64,000 bases of DNA from Drosophila pseudoobscura (lineage: Eukaryota; Arthropoda; Insecta; Diptera; Drosophilidae). The notes under the pieces are model-generated. The model was not told the origin of the DNA, searched no databases, and worked only from the letters and a program-made list of their open reading frames with translations. The stretch spans positions 17,125,001-17,189,000 of the forward strand of contig NC_046681.1 of NCBI RefSeq assembly GCF_009870125.1. The letters are read 5' to 3'. Below are positions 1 to 12,239 of this stretch, one piece after another. The position numbers and the translations under genes are program-made. The number at the start of each line of letters is the position of its first letter. Position 1 is the first letter of the stretch.

Positions 1-1969
1 ACCAGGTTGTGTCGCATTTGCCCGATATCGATAGGGATAATGTCCAAGACGTAGGTACGAACGGTCCGGGGCTGCATACGATAAACATGAGCATAACTTG
101 GGCGGACATACGATACTGGCATTCAGCATTTGATACAAATACTCCATACATTCACTTGTTTAATAATCACTTTAATAAAACGCTAGCTCGTGTGTTTTCG
201 ATTCGTTCAAGCAACTGATAATCGCTCGCTAATATACGTATGATGTTTGTGTTGCAGAGAAATGAAACTAAACCCAAATAAAAAAATAAAAAATAAATTA
301 GTTGTCTCGCAGACGTTCTTCAGCGTTTTCTAATTTTATTCTGTTTGAATATATGAGTTACATATTAACGTATTAGTTCATTCAAGCTGTTCATCATTTT
401 ATCATTGCTCATCTGCTTTACATAGACCTCGAATTTTGAAAGAATAATAAATTATTCAATTTGGAAACCAAACGAATGTAATTTCCGAAATATATAAATA
501 TATAATAGGAGCCAAATTTGATAGGGTGCTCCTGTGATGCCAATGCAGAATACCGAGAAAATAAATATTACAGCCAGAATACAAAAATAATAGAACAAAA
601 ATAAATAAAAAAAGAACAGTTGTAGTTTTAAACGAATTACTTCAAACCATCATTCAGACTTCGATCCGACTCACACTCAGACTCATTGTCGCATTCAAGT
701 TCTTTCGAGTACTCAACAATTTCATGAAAGTGTCGGTTAAGAAGTTGTATTAAATCTTTTGCATGCCATAAGTTTTATGAACTTTTTTTGTTGTTGTGCA
801 ATGATACGTATAAAATTGACTGTAAATATGAATGGAACAAACAAACACACCTGATCATCTCATTTACAGATTCAGTAAAGCCATATAATATGCTCTCACA
901 TTTGGAGAAAAACAGTAATCTCACAAAGCAAACCGCCGTTGCAATTACAGGTTAGACATCAAATCAACTTAAAGAAAGCTCAACATAGACTCTAAATGTT
1001 TCTCATACGCATACACTTCTATCCTAATTTTTCCACGGGCAACTTTTTATCTGTTCATTTGGTTTGCCCAGACCAGAGACGGTCCCTTCAATAACATATA
1101 AATATATGTATGTATGTACGTGTGTATGAAGTTGCACTCAATCGATATCGCAATGGAAATATGTACACATTTCTACACATTCTTATGTTCAGTTGAATCA
1201 TTGTTTACAAACCCAGAAGACATTCACTTTTTATTTGTCCAAATGTCAGATAAGTGTACACCCGAGAAAAATAATTTTCGAGCTAAAGCTAAAGACTGAA
1301 AACAATTTCATAGTACATATTATTAGAACAACAAAAACCAAAACATAAAACACAGCATATTATAATATGGTAAACATATTATAGTCTAATGCAATCCCAA
1401 TTAGATCACTACAGAATAAGCTGTGAAATTGCATATGTGTATAAATTCGATACGATTCACTTCGATGTCTAAAGGTAGCGTCACTTGCACGGAAATACTA
1501 AATTGCTTGTCATGTCATACATGGTACATACATCGTTTTAATACTCTTGAAGCTCTACTCTAAAGCAATCTTTATAGAAAGTCTGTCCGCCGTTTCTGCG
1601 AACCTCCCAGTTTCAAAGCTTAATTCTTCATTTGGCGCACGCATCGTACCAGAAGAGCTGCTATAGGAATATTACTTGCAACTCAAATTTATGTTTTCGT
1701 GCACATCACAGGATAAGATTTTGTCAAAATCGGATTAAGATGTCTGTTTAGAAAATAGATTTATTTAATGGTCGTAGAGCTTCAAGGGTATTAAACATTT
1801 CTCCGTGGTTTTTCTTTTTTGATTTAGATTCCATTTTGTGTAATTACATTTCTACCTTCGACCTAAGCATTTACGTACTTGGCTTGTTTTCTTATTTTCT
1901 GTAAGAATAGTTAACGGGTTGGACTCGTGACATTTCAATGGCACTAACGTTTCTGTTGCGCTTTTCTAG
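1..1969 (+). other. SCAR upstream/intronic sequence
   Basis: The first SCAR coding exon seen (starting at 1970) begins in mid-codon after a splice acceptor, so the N-terminal exons must lie further upstream. I could not identify any of them with confidence here. The stretch is AT-rich with short open frames only. The frame over the first 218 bases does not look like the WAVE homology domain. It is most simply a large SCAR intron, with earlier exons outside the window or too short to recognise. Confidence 0.4.
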
Positions 1970-3214
1970 ATATGGGTGTTTATGACACGCGCCCACCGCG
2001 TCCAAACTCCATTGAACTAAGACGCAGCTACCCATCTGAGCACGTCGATGGTAGCGGCTACGAGCAGCATACCCCACAAGCGGCTGCCAATCAATACTCA
2101 ACTTACGGCGGGAATGGCTTGTCGGCCGCACCTCACATGCATATGCAGCATCAGCAACTATACGATTCCGGGCTTTATCAGTCGCATGCGTTATACGGTC
2201 AAAGTGGACAGGGTGTTATGTCCCCAGAACCAATATACGGGCCGGGAACGCCATCTCGCAATAAACCCCGACCTTCGCAGCCACCACCGGCACCACCTTC
2301 GAATGGCAGTGGAGGCGGCACACCTACTGCCTCAAACGCAAATACTCCGACGCGAGGTCGAAGTATGTCGACAAGTCGTGACGCGTTGCCACCGCCGCCG
2401 CCAGTTCCAGATGCAGTTTCACCATTGTCATCAATGAACGGCGCCAACAATAGCCATATGTCTGTTAAACTACTGGGGCGCACAAACAGTGCATCGCGAG
2501 CTGGATCTCCGCAGATGGCTCCCAGCAACAGCGCCCATAATGCAAATGACCTTGTTATGGCGCAACTAAGTAATACATTTAACAGCATTGGCATGACAGG
2601 AAACCAACTGAACTCTCTTAGCGACTTACCTCCGCCACCACCAGTGCCCGATCAGGTTTGTTAGATTATTATTTTTTATTTGATTTCTCGGCGATTTCTC
2701 AACTTCTTCGATTTATCCTGTAGCACCTACCCAAACTGTCTTCACCAAATACGGCACCACCACCGCCGCCACCACCACCACCTGTAGATGAAGGCTTAGG
2801 CAGTCTCCATACAATGCGTCCACACCAAGTTCTACCCAAAACGCCTGCCAATGGCGAAATTCAGCAAGGGCTAAATGGTGGGTCGCACATTGTGAGTGCC
2901 AAAAAGTTACTGCCTCCATTCCACGATCCCCGCAACGATTTAATGAAAGCTATTCGAGATGGTAAGTTCCATTTGGTAATCAATAAACTAGTTACGCCCG
3001 AGCTAGTTCACAATTTAATTAAATCTTAACTGCAGGCATCACTCTGCGTAAGGTGGAAAAGTCCGAGCAGAAGGAGATCGAACGCAACACAGCACCACTT
3101 GATGTGGCATCGATCTTGGCAAGACGTGTGGCGATTGAGTTGTCCGAGTCTGAAGATTCGGATAGTGAAGACGACAGCGAAGGTTGGATGGAGCCCAACG
3201 AAACATCGGCTTGA
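1970..3214 (+). CDS. SCAR: SCAR/WAVE actin nucleation-promoting factor (3' part)
   Basis: Three exons: 1970-2655, 2724-2961, 3036-3214 (TGA 3212-3214), all with GT-AG borders and matching phase. The protein part begins with a low-complexity Pro/Ser/Asn region, has two LPPPPPVPD blocks and a long polyproline run (profilin/SH3-type ligand), then a WH2 actin-monomer site (DPRNDLMKAIRDG, continuing ITLRKVE across the last intron), a central helix (VASILARRVAIELSESED) and an acidic tail with the Arp2/3-contacting Trp (DDSEGWMEP). This is the C-terminal VCA module of WAVE. The family protein activates the Arp2/3 complex within the WAVE regulatory complex at the cell cortex. The N-terminal WAVE homology domain is not in view, so the gene is partial here. 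Its 3' end faces the 3' end of piwi. Confidence 0.93.
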
Positions 3215-4287
3215 TCCCTGATAAATTCATTAAATCCGGTCGTAATATTAAAGAATAAGAAGAAGAAGTAATTCCAAAGAGAATTAATCCATACGTTGGT
3301 ATTTAGCAAGCGTGTTCTGCAATTGGATTACTTAGAAGCACCAAAGCTTTTCAACCACTCTTATATCAAATATTCCTATTTCTACATTACTATATACATA
3401 TATTTATAATCGAAAGCTAATAGATTGTATATACAAACAAGTAATTATATTATCGTTAAATTTACCGATATAGCACTAAACATTAGGCATTTACGAGTAT
3501 GTAAAACTCGATCGGGTGCGAAATACGCTCCTGAATATTTCGATGTGTCTAAATAATTATTGTCTTTTGTATTATAGAACTTGGTGTTTGGATAATAATT
3601 TATAAATAATCGATATTAACACTAAACTCAATCCTATCCCTACCCGAAAATCTGAATATCCGAAAAAAAGAATTTTAATGCAATTAATATAACATTATTC
3701 ACATTAAAAGCTTACTATGCTGTATATACGAAAATATGTAAAGATAAAAAGCTTCGGCACTTGATAACACAGATATAAATTGTATTATCTACATATGTAT
3801 AATTAAAGGATTTGTAATTGATCACGTATAAATAAGCACCTATGGATGTGTGGTCATATATTCAAACGTCTATAACATACATGTATTCTTTAAACAAATA
3901 TAAAATAAAGTAATTATTACCCAACATTTACTCTACAAAAACAGTTTCTTCCCCGGTAACCTGTCCGGTACCGTTTTTCTGTCTTTGAGTCGGATCCGGC
4001 CATAGTGATGTTAACCCGAGCCTTTCCGTTCACAAATTCCACTTCAATTTTCGTTAAATTCTCTTTTAAACTATCTTTCCTCTATAAACGACGTCTGCTG
4101 CCTATCTACTCGCGTTCAGTTACTCAGCTCGTCTGGGTCCCAAAGCGACAAATACAACAAATACATGGTCCAACGTCAATCGAGACTCGAGATTCTTCTG
4201 GGTTTGCCGCCTTTGACAGACGAACGAATAGTTCAATTAACGTGAGAAATAATAGAGCAACAAAATAACAAAAAAAAGCGAGTGAGC
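3215..4287 (+). other. SCAR 3' UTR and convergent intergenic gap
   Basis: AT-rich sequence after the SCAR stop, with an AATAAA-type poly(A) signal near 3905-3910 that fits the end of the SCAR transcript. No convincing gene was seen between there and 4287. Confidence 0.5.
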
Positions 4288-4487
4288 ATGTCGCAATTGC
4301 GTGAAAAATGTCATGAACAAAAATCATCAAGTACAACATTAAATGCTACCTTTCAATATTCAAAATTACCCCGACGCAGCATACAACATAAAACTACAAT
4401 CGTAAGTGGTAAGTGCTGAAATTTTTTATTGTAGGTTAATTTTAGATGGATGCGGTATGGCACACAATTATTCTGTCGAGGCTTTTT

Positions 4488-4605
4488 AAGTAACTTAATG
4501 TTGTTTAGCATACTTTGAATTAATTTTTCACTTTGGTTATAACTTTAAGTAACTTAATGATGTTTAGCATACTTTGAATTAATTTTCCACATTGGTTATA
4601 AATAA
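4488..4605. repeat. 59-bp tandem duplication
   Basis: Two adjacent copies of a 59-base unit (each containing TTTAGCATACTTTGAATTAA) differ at only a few positions. They lie just downstream of the piwi stop codon, in what is probably its 3' UTR. Confidence 0.85.
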
Positions 4606-4707
4606 AACTGACATTCGCAATACGAAATTTAAGAATGCTTCCTGCATATCTACGATCAAATTTGTAGTGGTACAGATACCAGATAGATAATTGTAGTGGA
4701 GATAAAC

Positions 4708-7700
4708 TTATAGATAATAGAACTTTTTCTCAAGCGCATTCTGCGGAATGGAGTGCAAATGTGTACCGACGAAGGTAGCTAGTTTTTTAGCATACTGGCA
4801 AACAGCGGGTACACGTGTAGTTCCCGACCAGTTATAATAAAGATGACACATCTTATATGTGAGCTTTTGGATTTGGTCAGGGCTGAGACGTATGTTGCTA
4901 TAGAGCACATTATAGCCCGTTGGCGACACTGTTCCTTGCCGACCAGCCTGTGACACCAAGTAGAAGTCGTATCTTTCGGGCAGAGTAACAATGTTATCTA
5001 CTACAGTTCCAGGTGGGGGATTTCTTCCGTTTCTAAAAAAGCGCGTGTTGGAAGATTTAGTGACCACAATGTATGCCAGCATAGGTGGACCACTATTAGC
5101 ACGCTTATATTCAATATCAAGCTTTTCCACAATATCTTTCACTTCGTATTCAAACAACTGCTTCAAAGATCCTGAGCTAACGCCGTCACGATAGAATAGT
5201 ATACGTGTTGGTAACTTTTGATGCTCTCGCTGATATTGCCTCAAGGCTTTGGCCATCATTGGCCAAAGGTTATTAGCCAGTACATCAAAGGCACTGCACT
5301 CTGAGACAGTGCTAAAGTAAGTTGAATTTTGCTGAAGATCCATGGAAGCAACTAAAGCACCATAAGCCTTACGGCGGTCACGAGCGCTTTTTGCGATATC
5401 AAAGCCAATGGTCATTAAACCAGAAAGTGGCAATTCAATCATCCATGGTGTATACCCCAATTTACAATTCAATTGAATTGCTATTTTTGTTGCAATACTC
5501 AGTAGGCCTCGATTTTTCGAAGTTTTTATAGTCACAACTTGCGTAGGAACGGCTCTGTCAACACATCCTCTCTTTTTAATGGACGAATATCTGAAAAAAA
5601 GAAATGTATTTCATTTTGCATTCCAAAGTTGGCCTATTTTGATTATCAAACCTTTCTACATTGTTATTGGGAACAAGGCACAAGATTAATTTTGGATCCA
5701 TGTCCGCACAACTGTCCATAGCTCGCACATACGAGCCAGTGCGATCATCCTGAATTTTTATTCTAAATGTAAAGAGCGTTATTTTAAGAAAAATGTACAT
5801 TTTGCAGTTTTCAGCTTACACATGTGGACTTCTAATTTTGAGTCCCATACCAGAAGCTGCACGAAACAAACTGTCGAGCAATGTTTTAAGGTCAAACGAA
5901 TTACGCTCAGGTGTAATTACGGCCCACCGGTCGATACCCTCACTAGGAGTTGTTAGTAGTCGTTGGTCACGAAAGCATCTTGTCCAATCGGCACTTTCGC
6001 CAGAAGAACATCTGAATACAATTCATTTAGATATAAAAGTACATTTTTTTATAGACGACTCACTTTGATTGATTAAAGACAATTTTCTGCGGTGCAATTA
6101 TACGACCTTGTACATTTATAAGATTTTCATCGAGTTTCATGTTCCAGTCGTTAAGTACTTTCACACTATCCGCGGTATTTTGCAAACGGTTATTGAATCT
6201 ACGCAAACGATCTATGCGGCGGTCAGGATTCATACGGGTGTAATCTGAAATTGCTCGCATCAATCTGTAACAAAAAGGTGACCGTCTTAAATCCTTAACA
6301 ATAAACCTAGATATTTAAGGCTTACTGAAAATTGGAGCGCATGGACTCAGTAAGTCCCGTTACTCGGCATAGCTCTGGAATAAGAACTACGACTTCACTG
6401 GCATTGATTTTCTGAGCCTTGTCCTTATTTTTTGAAATTAACAAGGGCTGATTGTGGTCACGAATACGTATGTTATATTTCTAAAACAATTGATGTTTGT
6501 TATTTTCGATTTTGTATCATGGTTTTTTTTTTTACTTACAGTCAGATAGTACTCGATAAAACTAACATCCTTGCCTTTGCAACTAAATGTGGACTTTGGC
6601 GATTGTGCAAAATCAACATCGTTAATGCGGTATGTTTTGTTATTATAATCTGTAAGAACAACCAAATCTAGAACATTCGCGCGAAACTCGTCTTGATGTC
6701 GCGAGGGGTTATTAGAGCAACGTTTCAATATCTCATACACAGTTTCAGTGCGCATCACTTTATGTGTAATTTCAGCACATAGCATTATATCTTTTTCGTG
6801 TTGTCTGATAGAAGTTTCATATCCTGGCCAGAGTTCCATTTGATGATCTCGGATCGGTATCTACAAATATTATATGTTTTAGTTAAAAATAAACAAACAT
6901 ATTTTTACCGAACTTCTATACCTTTGCGTGGGGATCAAAAAGATTGCGCCCAACTAACTCAAGCTTCAGACCCTTCATGGAGCGGCGCAAAATGAGATTT
7001 AGCACTTGCAAAAAGCGCGGTTCTGCGTTCGACACAATTCCAACACACTTTATTGAGATTTTGTAGTCAGTTCCCATTTTTGATTGGCCACACAGCACAA
7101 TTGAATCCTTCTCCAATTTTTTGTGTGTGAACAATTGTTTTCCATCAAATAGATAGCCAGCTCCCAAAATATTAGCGTGATTTGACAATATGCCCATACG
7201 CACGCGTATATTCTCCAGCTCAGGCTCGAAGTCCACATGGTAGTGAACTATACGCCACTCTGGCTTGGTTTGCAATCGAAAGAAGTTTGATTGCAAACTA
7301 ATAGGTTCTCCTTCCTTGCCTTGCTTAGATACAATATCAGCCGGACGGGTCCTCACAATATCATAGCTATCCAAGTGCTGCCGTTCCTGCACCGGACCAC
7401 CTTCCCGTCTCGATGACTCGTGAGATGGCTCACGAGCGACCACACCGCCACTTGATTGACCTGATGTGGAAGCTTCAGATTGTCCTTTGAAAACCTTTGC
7501 ACGCTACATAAAATAAATTTCCAATATAAAAATGAGAAAAAATGCGATACACTCTATTTATAAAGATCAAGAATGTAGCCTATAGTCGATTTTACGATTT
7601 CCCTAAAGAAAGACAGACAGACCTTGAATCCTATATTGATGTTGGTCGGTGAGTAGACTGCAAGCGTGAACCTGTAATTTTATCATTTGACCAAAGCCGA

Positions 7701-10700
7701 AGAGCCGTAGATCTTGTGTCTCAGCAATATAACATAGTCTTAAAATGTTTAATTATTTATTGAACGGTAAGTTTGTGTGCGTAGACGACAGGCACTAAGT
7801 CTTTAGTTTTCTTGATTGCAGCTTCATTACTCTCTCGTTTGCTTTTTGCGACTGGTTTTATGTTACAGATGTTCGAAAATTGGCAATGCAAATGAACCAT
7901 TTCTTTTGCCGATTTTGGTATCTCAAATGTCGAATAGACATAATATATGGAGTCTTAGTATATGGATCTCATTTCTTAGGTTTATTTTTCAACTTTGACT
8001 TGACTTAACAAAAAGAAACTTAGCTAAATATAATATATTATTATATATACACTACTGGCCAAAATAATAAGTACACGCTTATGAGCTTTCTTTCACGTCC
8101 TATAAAACTTTTCTAATAAACATAATTAAAAAATCAAATTTACTTTTAGTTTTCTAACCTACAATAGACTATAAAAATGTTTGTCGTAGGCGTTTTTCAT
8201 TTCAAATATATATTTTATGATCGATTAAACCTTAAAATCATAGATAAGGGCTGGCCAAAATAATAAGTACAGCAATTCTCCAAAGCGAAAAACTAAAAGC
8301 GTATCAAAATTTTTACACTTTTTTCTTATAATCTATAATCTTTTAATAGTATCCTATATAGCCACACTTATTTTGGATGATTTCGGCCATTCTTCTTGGC
8401 ATACTAGCAATAAGTTTGCGGCAAGTCTCCACTGGAATCTCACACCACGTTTTTTGCACAAATTCTCCACAATTCTTTTTCTTTTCGAAAAGAATTTTTA
8501 CCAATTCGACGTTTTAAGTCACCCCAAAGGTTTTAAAATGGCTTTAAGTCAGGAGACTGACTTAGCCAAGCCATAACGTTTACATTTTTTCCCGTAAACC
8601 AAGCCTTCACCACCTTTGAGGTGTGCTTTGGGTAATTTTCCGGTAGAAAGACCCATCTCAAGGGCATGTTTTCCTCAGCTCAAGATTGTATAATGACTGT
8701 CAATATGTTTTTATACCCGAATTGGATCACATGATCAGTTATGAGATGTACCGGCTCAACGCCATGCCAAGAAAAATAGCCTCGGATACCTATACATCGG
8801 TCTTCGTTCTTAACCATTTTCTTGGTGTACCGGAAGTCGAATTCTTTGCCTTTGGGTCGTTGTATACATCTTCTGGAGTCATTATCAAAAAGATTTATTT
8901 TTTTTTCTTCTCTCAATAATATATTATTCCACTTCTAAGACCCATCTGACCCAGACCATGCCAAATGATTTTCAACGACTTTTTGCAACATCTTCAAAAT
9001 TTTTACTCTCATGTACTTAAATATGAAGGAACTCAATAAAATACAACAATCCTTTGACCAAATCCTTATCCAATCCTTTCAAATATATAAATAACACCAG
9101 TGTACTTATTATTTTGGCCAGACCAAAAATTCCCATTCTGCAAAAATGTATGAATAGAATTTTATTAAGATGGTTCCCCACTTTAATTTTTGATTTAAAT
9201 AATTGGCAAGACTGTAACCTTTCCAAATATAAACAATTGGCATCCATTCACTTACAAAAATTCGAGCTATTCCATAACAAACTAGCACGACACCGATGTA
9301 CTTATTTTTTTGGCCAGTAGTGTATATATTAAATATTCAGATTTCCGGCAAATATATACTTATGAAACGAAATAAGTGAGTTGTGAGTTGCTGCGCAGAC
9401 CGCAACTCTGCATTTATACCCGATACTTAGTCAGTATGGCTCTCCACCGGCAGACGCCGCTAATATTAAACGACACGACAAAGAGTGCGTGCGAGAGACA
9501 GAAAATCAGTCTGAGCGTGACGTCGGGCGCTGCGTAGCCACTGCAAATTGATTTGCTCCTTTTGGATATATAAATGATCCGATCTGATCCAGATTCAGCC
9601 ACCTGATAGATATGGTCATTCTCTATGATTGTGCGTTTTTAGTTTTCTCGAATCTGCAATATTGTAGATGCAACAGATTTTCGTCCTGGGGGCGGAAAGG
9701 GGTGGGGCGAAATTTTTAGATATACTTTTTTTCGTGAGATATAACAGAAGTGCGGATACCAAATTTGGTTACTCTAGCCTTAATAGTCTCTGAGATTTGT
9801 GGATGCCCCAGATTTTCGTCCTTTGCGGGGGCGGAAGTTGGTGTGGCGAAATTTTGACACAAAACGGTCAAGGTCCAATATCACAGGAGTGTGGATACCA
9901 AATTTGATTGCTCTGGCTCTTATAGGTTCTGAGATCCTTGAACTCATATTTTGCAATTGGCAAAACCGACCATGAAATCTGTGTGTTAGAGAGAGACAGA
10001 GCGTGAAGGAATGAAATTGTTTTCTTGATTCTGGCTATAATAATTATACGATCTGGTTCAGATAGAACATATAAACATCCTCTACGCTTCTGCGTTGTCA
10101 GTTTTCTCGTATCTTTGAAATTGTGGATGCCACAGAAGTGAGCGGGGCAAAGTTTTGATTCTCGTAATATTCTCGTAACAGTGACATATCACAGAAGTCC
10201 GGATATAAAATGTCGTTGCTCTAGCTCTTATAGTCATTGAGCACTAGGCGCTGATAGGGACGGACAGACGGACAGGCAGACAGGGCTCAATCGACTCGGC
10301 TATTGATACTGATCAAGAATATTTATACTTTATGGGGTCGGAAACGATTCCTTCTGGACGTTACACACATCCACTTTTACCACAAATACTTTACCAATAC
10401 TCATTTTGCCTGAACTAACTATAAAATAGCTGATTTGCTGTGAGCAATAGTGTGCTTGTGTTTTGAATGTAGGCATGCAGATCCCTAACGTACATTCATA
10501 CACATGTACTCTACTGTCGTTCACTGTACAACTTTTCAGCCTATGATTTCTTTCCTCCTTCTTCTCTTTCGCTCCGCTTTCCTAAGTTCCTAAGTCCGCT
10601 GACCGAAGTTCTTATTTTCTTCTGTTTCTTTTAAACTTCGATTCTTGCTGCTATTTTTAACCAAAAACATTGAAATATGTTTTTTCCTTTCATTGAATTT

Positions 10701-11913
10701 TATTCTTTTCTTTATTGTTTTAGTGTCTGGTTTCCCATGTATGAATTCAAGGGATACAAGACACCACTGCTTTATTACAATCGGTGTAAACACATGCATA
10801 CATTCATACAAGTGGCTGTCAGCTCAAAGCATACAGTCGGTTTGAACAACTTTGAAGTTTAATAATAAGGAAGGGAGTTTCCAATCCCGACGTTGGTATT
10901 ATTCAAAATATGTAAATACAACACATATAGCACTTTGAAGTGTAAAAAATGTTCTGGTTCATTTAAGCTGTGAGTCACTGTATAGATTCTATATTTACAT
11001 ACATATACATACATTAACTCGACTACACGAATAATTAAAACAAATTAAGGGATTTCAATTTGTAGTTTTATATGCAGTTACTTGATTTCAACAATATTTG
11101 TTTAAAATATGTTTGTTTATTCTATTATGTGTAGAATGCGAAGACGTTGTTTTTTTTATTCTTTTAAAAGGCTTTCGACTTCGAAGTCAAAATGGCGGTC
11201 GGATGACGCCTTCGCAGACTGCACATATGTACATGATACACAAACTTACAATTTTGAAGCGTCTGCAATTGCTTGCGCGGCAGAAATTTATGTTGGATTT
11301 ATTTTCAAGGGCATTGCGTCTTTTGGATAATGGTAAATATCAAAAACTAAACTTTGAATGTAAATATTTTCTCTTACAATGTGTTCGGGTAAATACGCAT
11401 GTATGCATTTAAGGGATTTTCAATTTTTATAGTAAATGATTTTATATGATTTACGAGTATAAAGCTAAGCTTATGATTTTGCGGATGTTTTAACCTTGAA
11501 GTACATGTGCATACACAAGAAATCTGTACATAAATACTTAGGCACTTGCAATTACCGAAATGTGCCAAGTGCGTCTAAAGACACAGAAATTTTCAACAGA
11601 TAACTATTTAGAAAAGCGGGAATTCAATATACGAGTATATATATCTATACACATGCATTATGAATTGTATTTAAGTTTGAAATTTTTTGGTACTATATAT
11701 GGCACACGCACACGCACAATTGGTTCGCAAGAACCAATTCCTAAAATATATGCTCCGAAAATGTGCAAGCTTAAATTTCATAACGATCTAGGGATAATAA
11801 AATGTACATACCGGTTCATCTCTTTTTTCATCAGTACTAGACCCTGGTCGGCCAAGAGATTCATCCAATGTCCCATGTGGGCGTCTATGTCCACGTCCCT
11901 GATTTTCCGACAT
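4708..11913 (-). CDS. piwi: Piwi, PIWI-clade Argonaute (nuclear piRNA effector)
   Basis: Eight exons on the minus strand: 11913-11812, 7503-6922, 6860-6540, 6480-6326, 6264-6064, 6011-5820, 5762-5652, 5590-4708. Together they give 2547 nt, 848 aa, in frame throughout; as I recall, D. melanogaster Piwi is about 843 aa. The short first exon encodes 34 residues starting MSENQGRGHRRP, the basic N-terminus expected to hold the nuclear signal and methylated arginines. Then come the N domain, PAZ (around the ELWPGYETSIRQHE segment), MID and PIWI domains. The slicer residues are visible: Asp in GLMTIGFDIAKS, Asp in FYRDGVSSGSL and His in KMCHLYYNWSG. It ends FYYL, as in Piwi. Family knowledge: piRNA-guided transcriptional silencing of transposons in gonads. 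The first intron is 4.3 kb and carries transposon insertions. A promoter-like Motif 1 module lies about 60 bp upstream of the ATG. Confidence 0.95.
8050..9322 (-). mobile_element. Tc1/mariner element with IR/DR ends, inactive
   Basis: The ends are inverted repeats starting CACTACTGGCCAAAA, flanked on both sides by TA, the target duplication of Tc1/mariner transposons. A second copy of the end motif lies inside each end (8251-8270 and about 9101-9122), giving the IR/DR layout of the Sleeping Beauty/Minos/S-element type. Total length is 1273 bp. The interior encodes, on the minus strand, decayed Tc1 transposase. It sits inside piwi intron 1. Confidence 0.9.
8369..9000 (-). pseudogene. Decayed Tc1-like transposase
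   Basis: Read on the minus strand, fragments match the second half of Tc1-family transposases: a block around GIRGYFSWHGVEPVH (usual form WG.FS..G..PL), and further on AWLSQSPDLKPF.NLWGDLK, corresponding to the family's SPDLNPIE.LW motif that carries a catalytic acid. An in-frame stop replaces the residue expected after LKPF, and the blocks lie in different frames. The gene is therefore broken and cannot supply transposase. Confidence 0.8.
9413..10380 (-). mobile_element. DINE-1/SGM-like (INE-1, Helitron-derived) repeat
   Basis: The block runs from a TTTATACCCGATACT end to a segment (10255-10380) that reads, in reverse, as AACGTCCAGAAGGAATCG, CAATAGCCGAGTCGATTG and repeated CTGTC/CCGTC motifs. 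The same segments recur at 32.6 kb and, broken up, at several other places in this window. This layout is that of the abundant non-autonomous DINE-1/SGM repeats of obscura-group Drosophila. The family assignment is from memory of their sequence, not a search. Confidence 0.6.
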
Positions 11914-11970
11914 TCCGTTAATCACACACTGCACAAAGCGCGGCTTTCAAAGTTTTTAAATGACAGCAGG

Positions 11971-12060
11971 CAGTGTGACCGCGGAGCTATCGAGAAAATA
12001 TACCGTCTGACGATCAGAAATATACCACAATATCGTCACAGATATGCCGTAAATATACAG
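11971..12060 (-). promoter_or_regulatory. piwi promoter module: Motif 1 plus Motif 6-like boxes
   Basis: On the minus strand GGTCACACT (11980-11972) matches the Drosophila core-promoter Motif 1 (M1BP site). It lies about 60 bp upstream of the piwi ATG and is followed upstream by repeated GGTATATTT-like boxes resembling Ohler Motif 6. About 90 bases align with the sequences upstream of Grip75 and Cog4. The likely transcription start is near here. Confidence 0.6.
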
Positions 12061-12239
12061 AATAAATATTTGGATTCTAATTCCATTATATTCCTCGCTT
12101 TTGATATTCGGTCTAATATTACTAGCTAGCTAGGAACCTCAGCTATCAACTCATAGTTTTATCCGATTGATGAATTATTTTCTACAAGACTAAATAACTT
12201 TAACTTTAAATAACTCTCAATTTTATCGGATTTTTTATG

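Larger units (their letters stand above)
7504..11811 (-). other. piwi intron 1 (4.3 kb, repeat-rich)
   Basis: Bounded by a GTATGT donor after exon 1 and an ATGTAG acceptor before exon 2. It contains the Tc1-like element (8050-9322) and a DINE-1-like repeat (about 9413-10380). The remainder is AT-rich with no coding signal that I can support. Confidence 0.8.

Noticed and set aside
9..218. 69-residue open frame at the window start as a SCAR exon
   Set aside because: No resemblance to the WAVE homology domain or basic region, and no convincing splice borders in frame with the exon at 1970.
4708..11913. Assignment of the PIWI gene to aubergine
   Set aside because: The C-terminus (ALEKKFYYL) and the N-terminal and PAZ blocks fit Piwi better; Aub differs at these positions as far as I recall.
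11560..12129. 189-aa plus-strand ORF
   Set aside because: It overlaps piwi exon 1 and its promoter on the opposite strand; composition follows the AT-rich DNA and no domain is visible.
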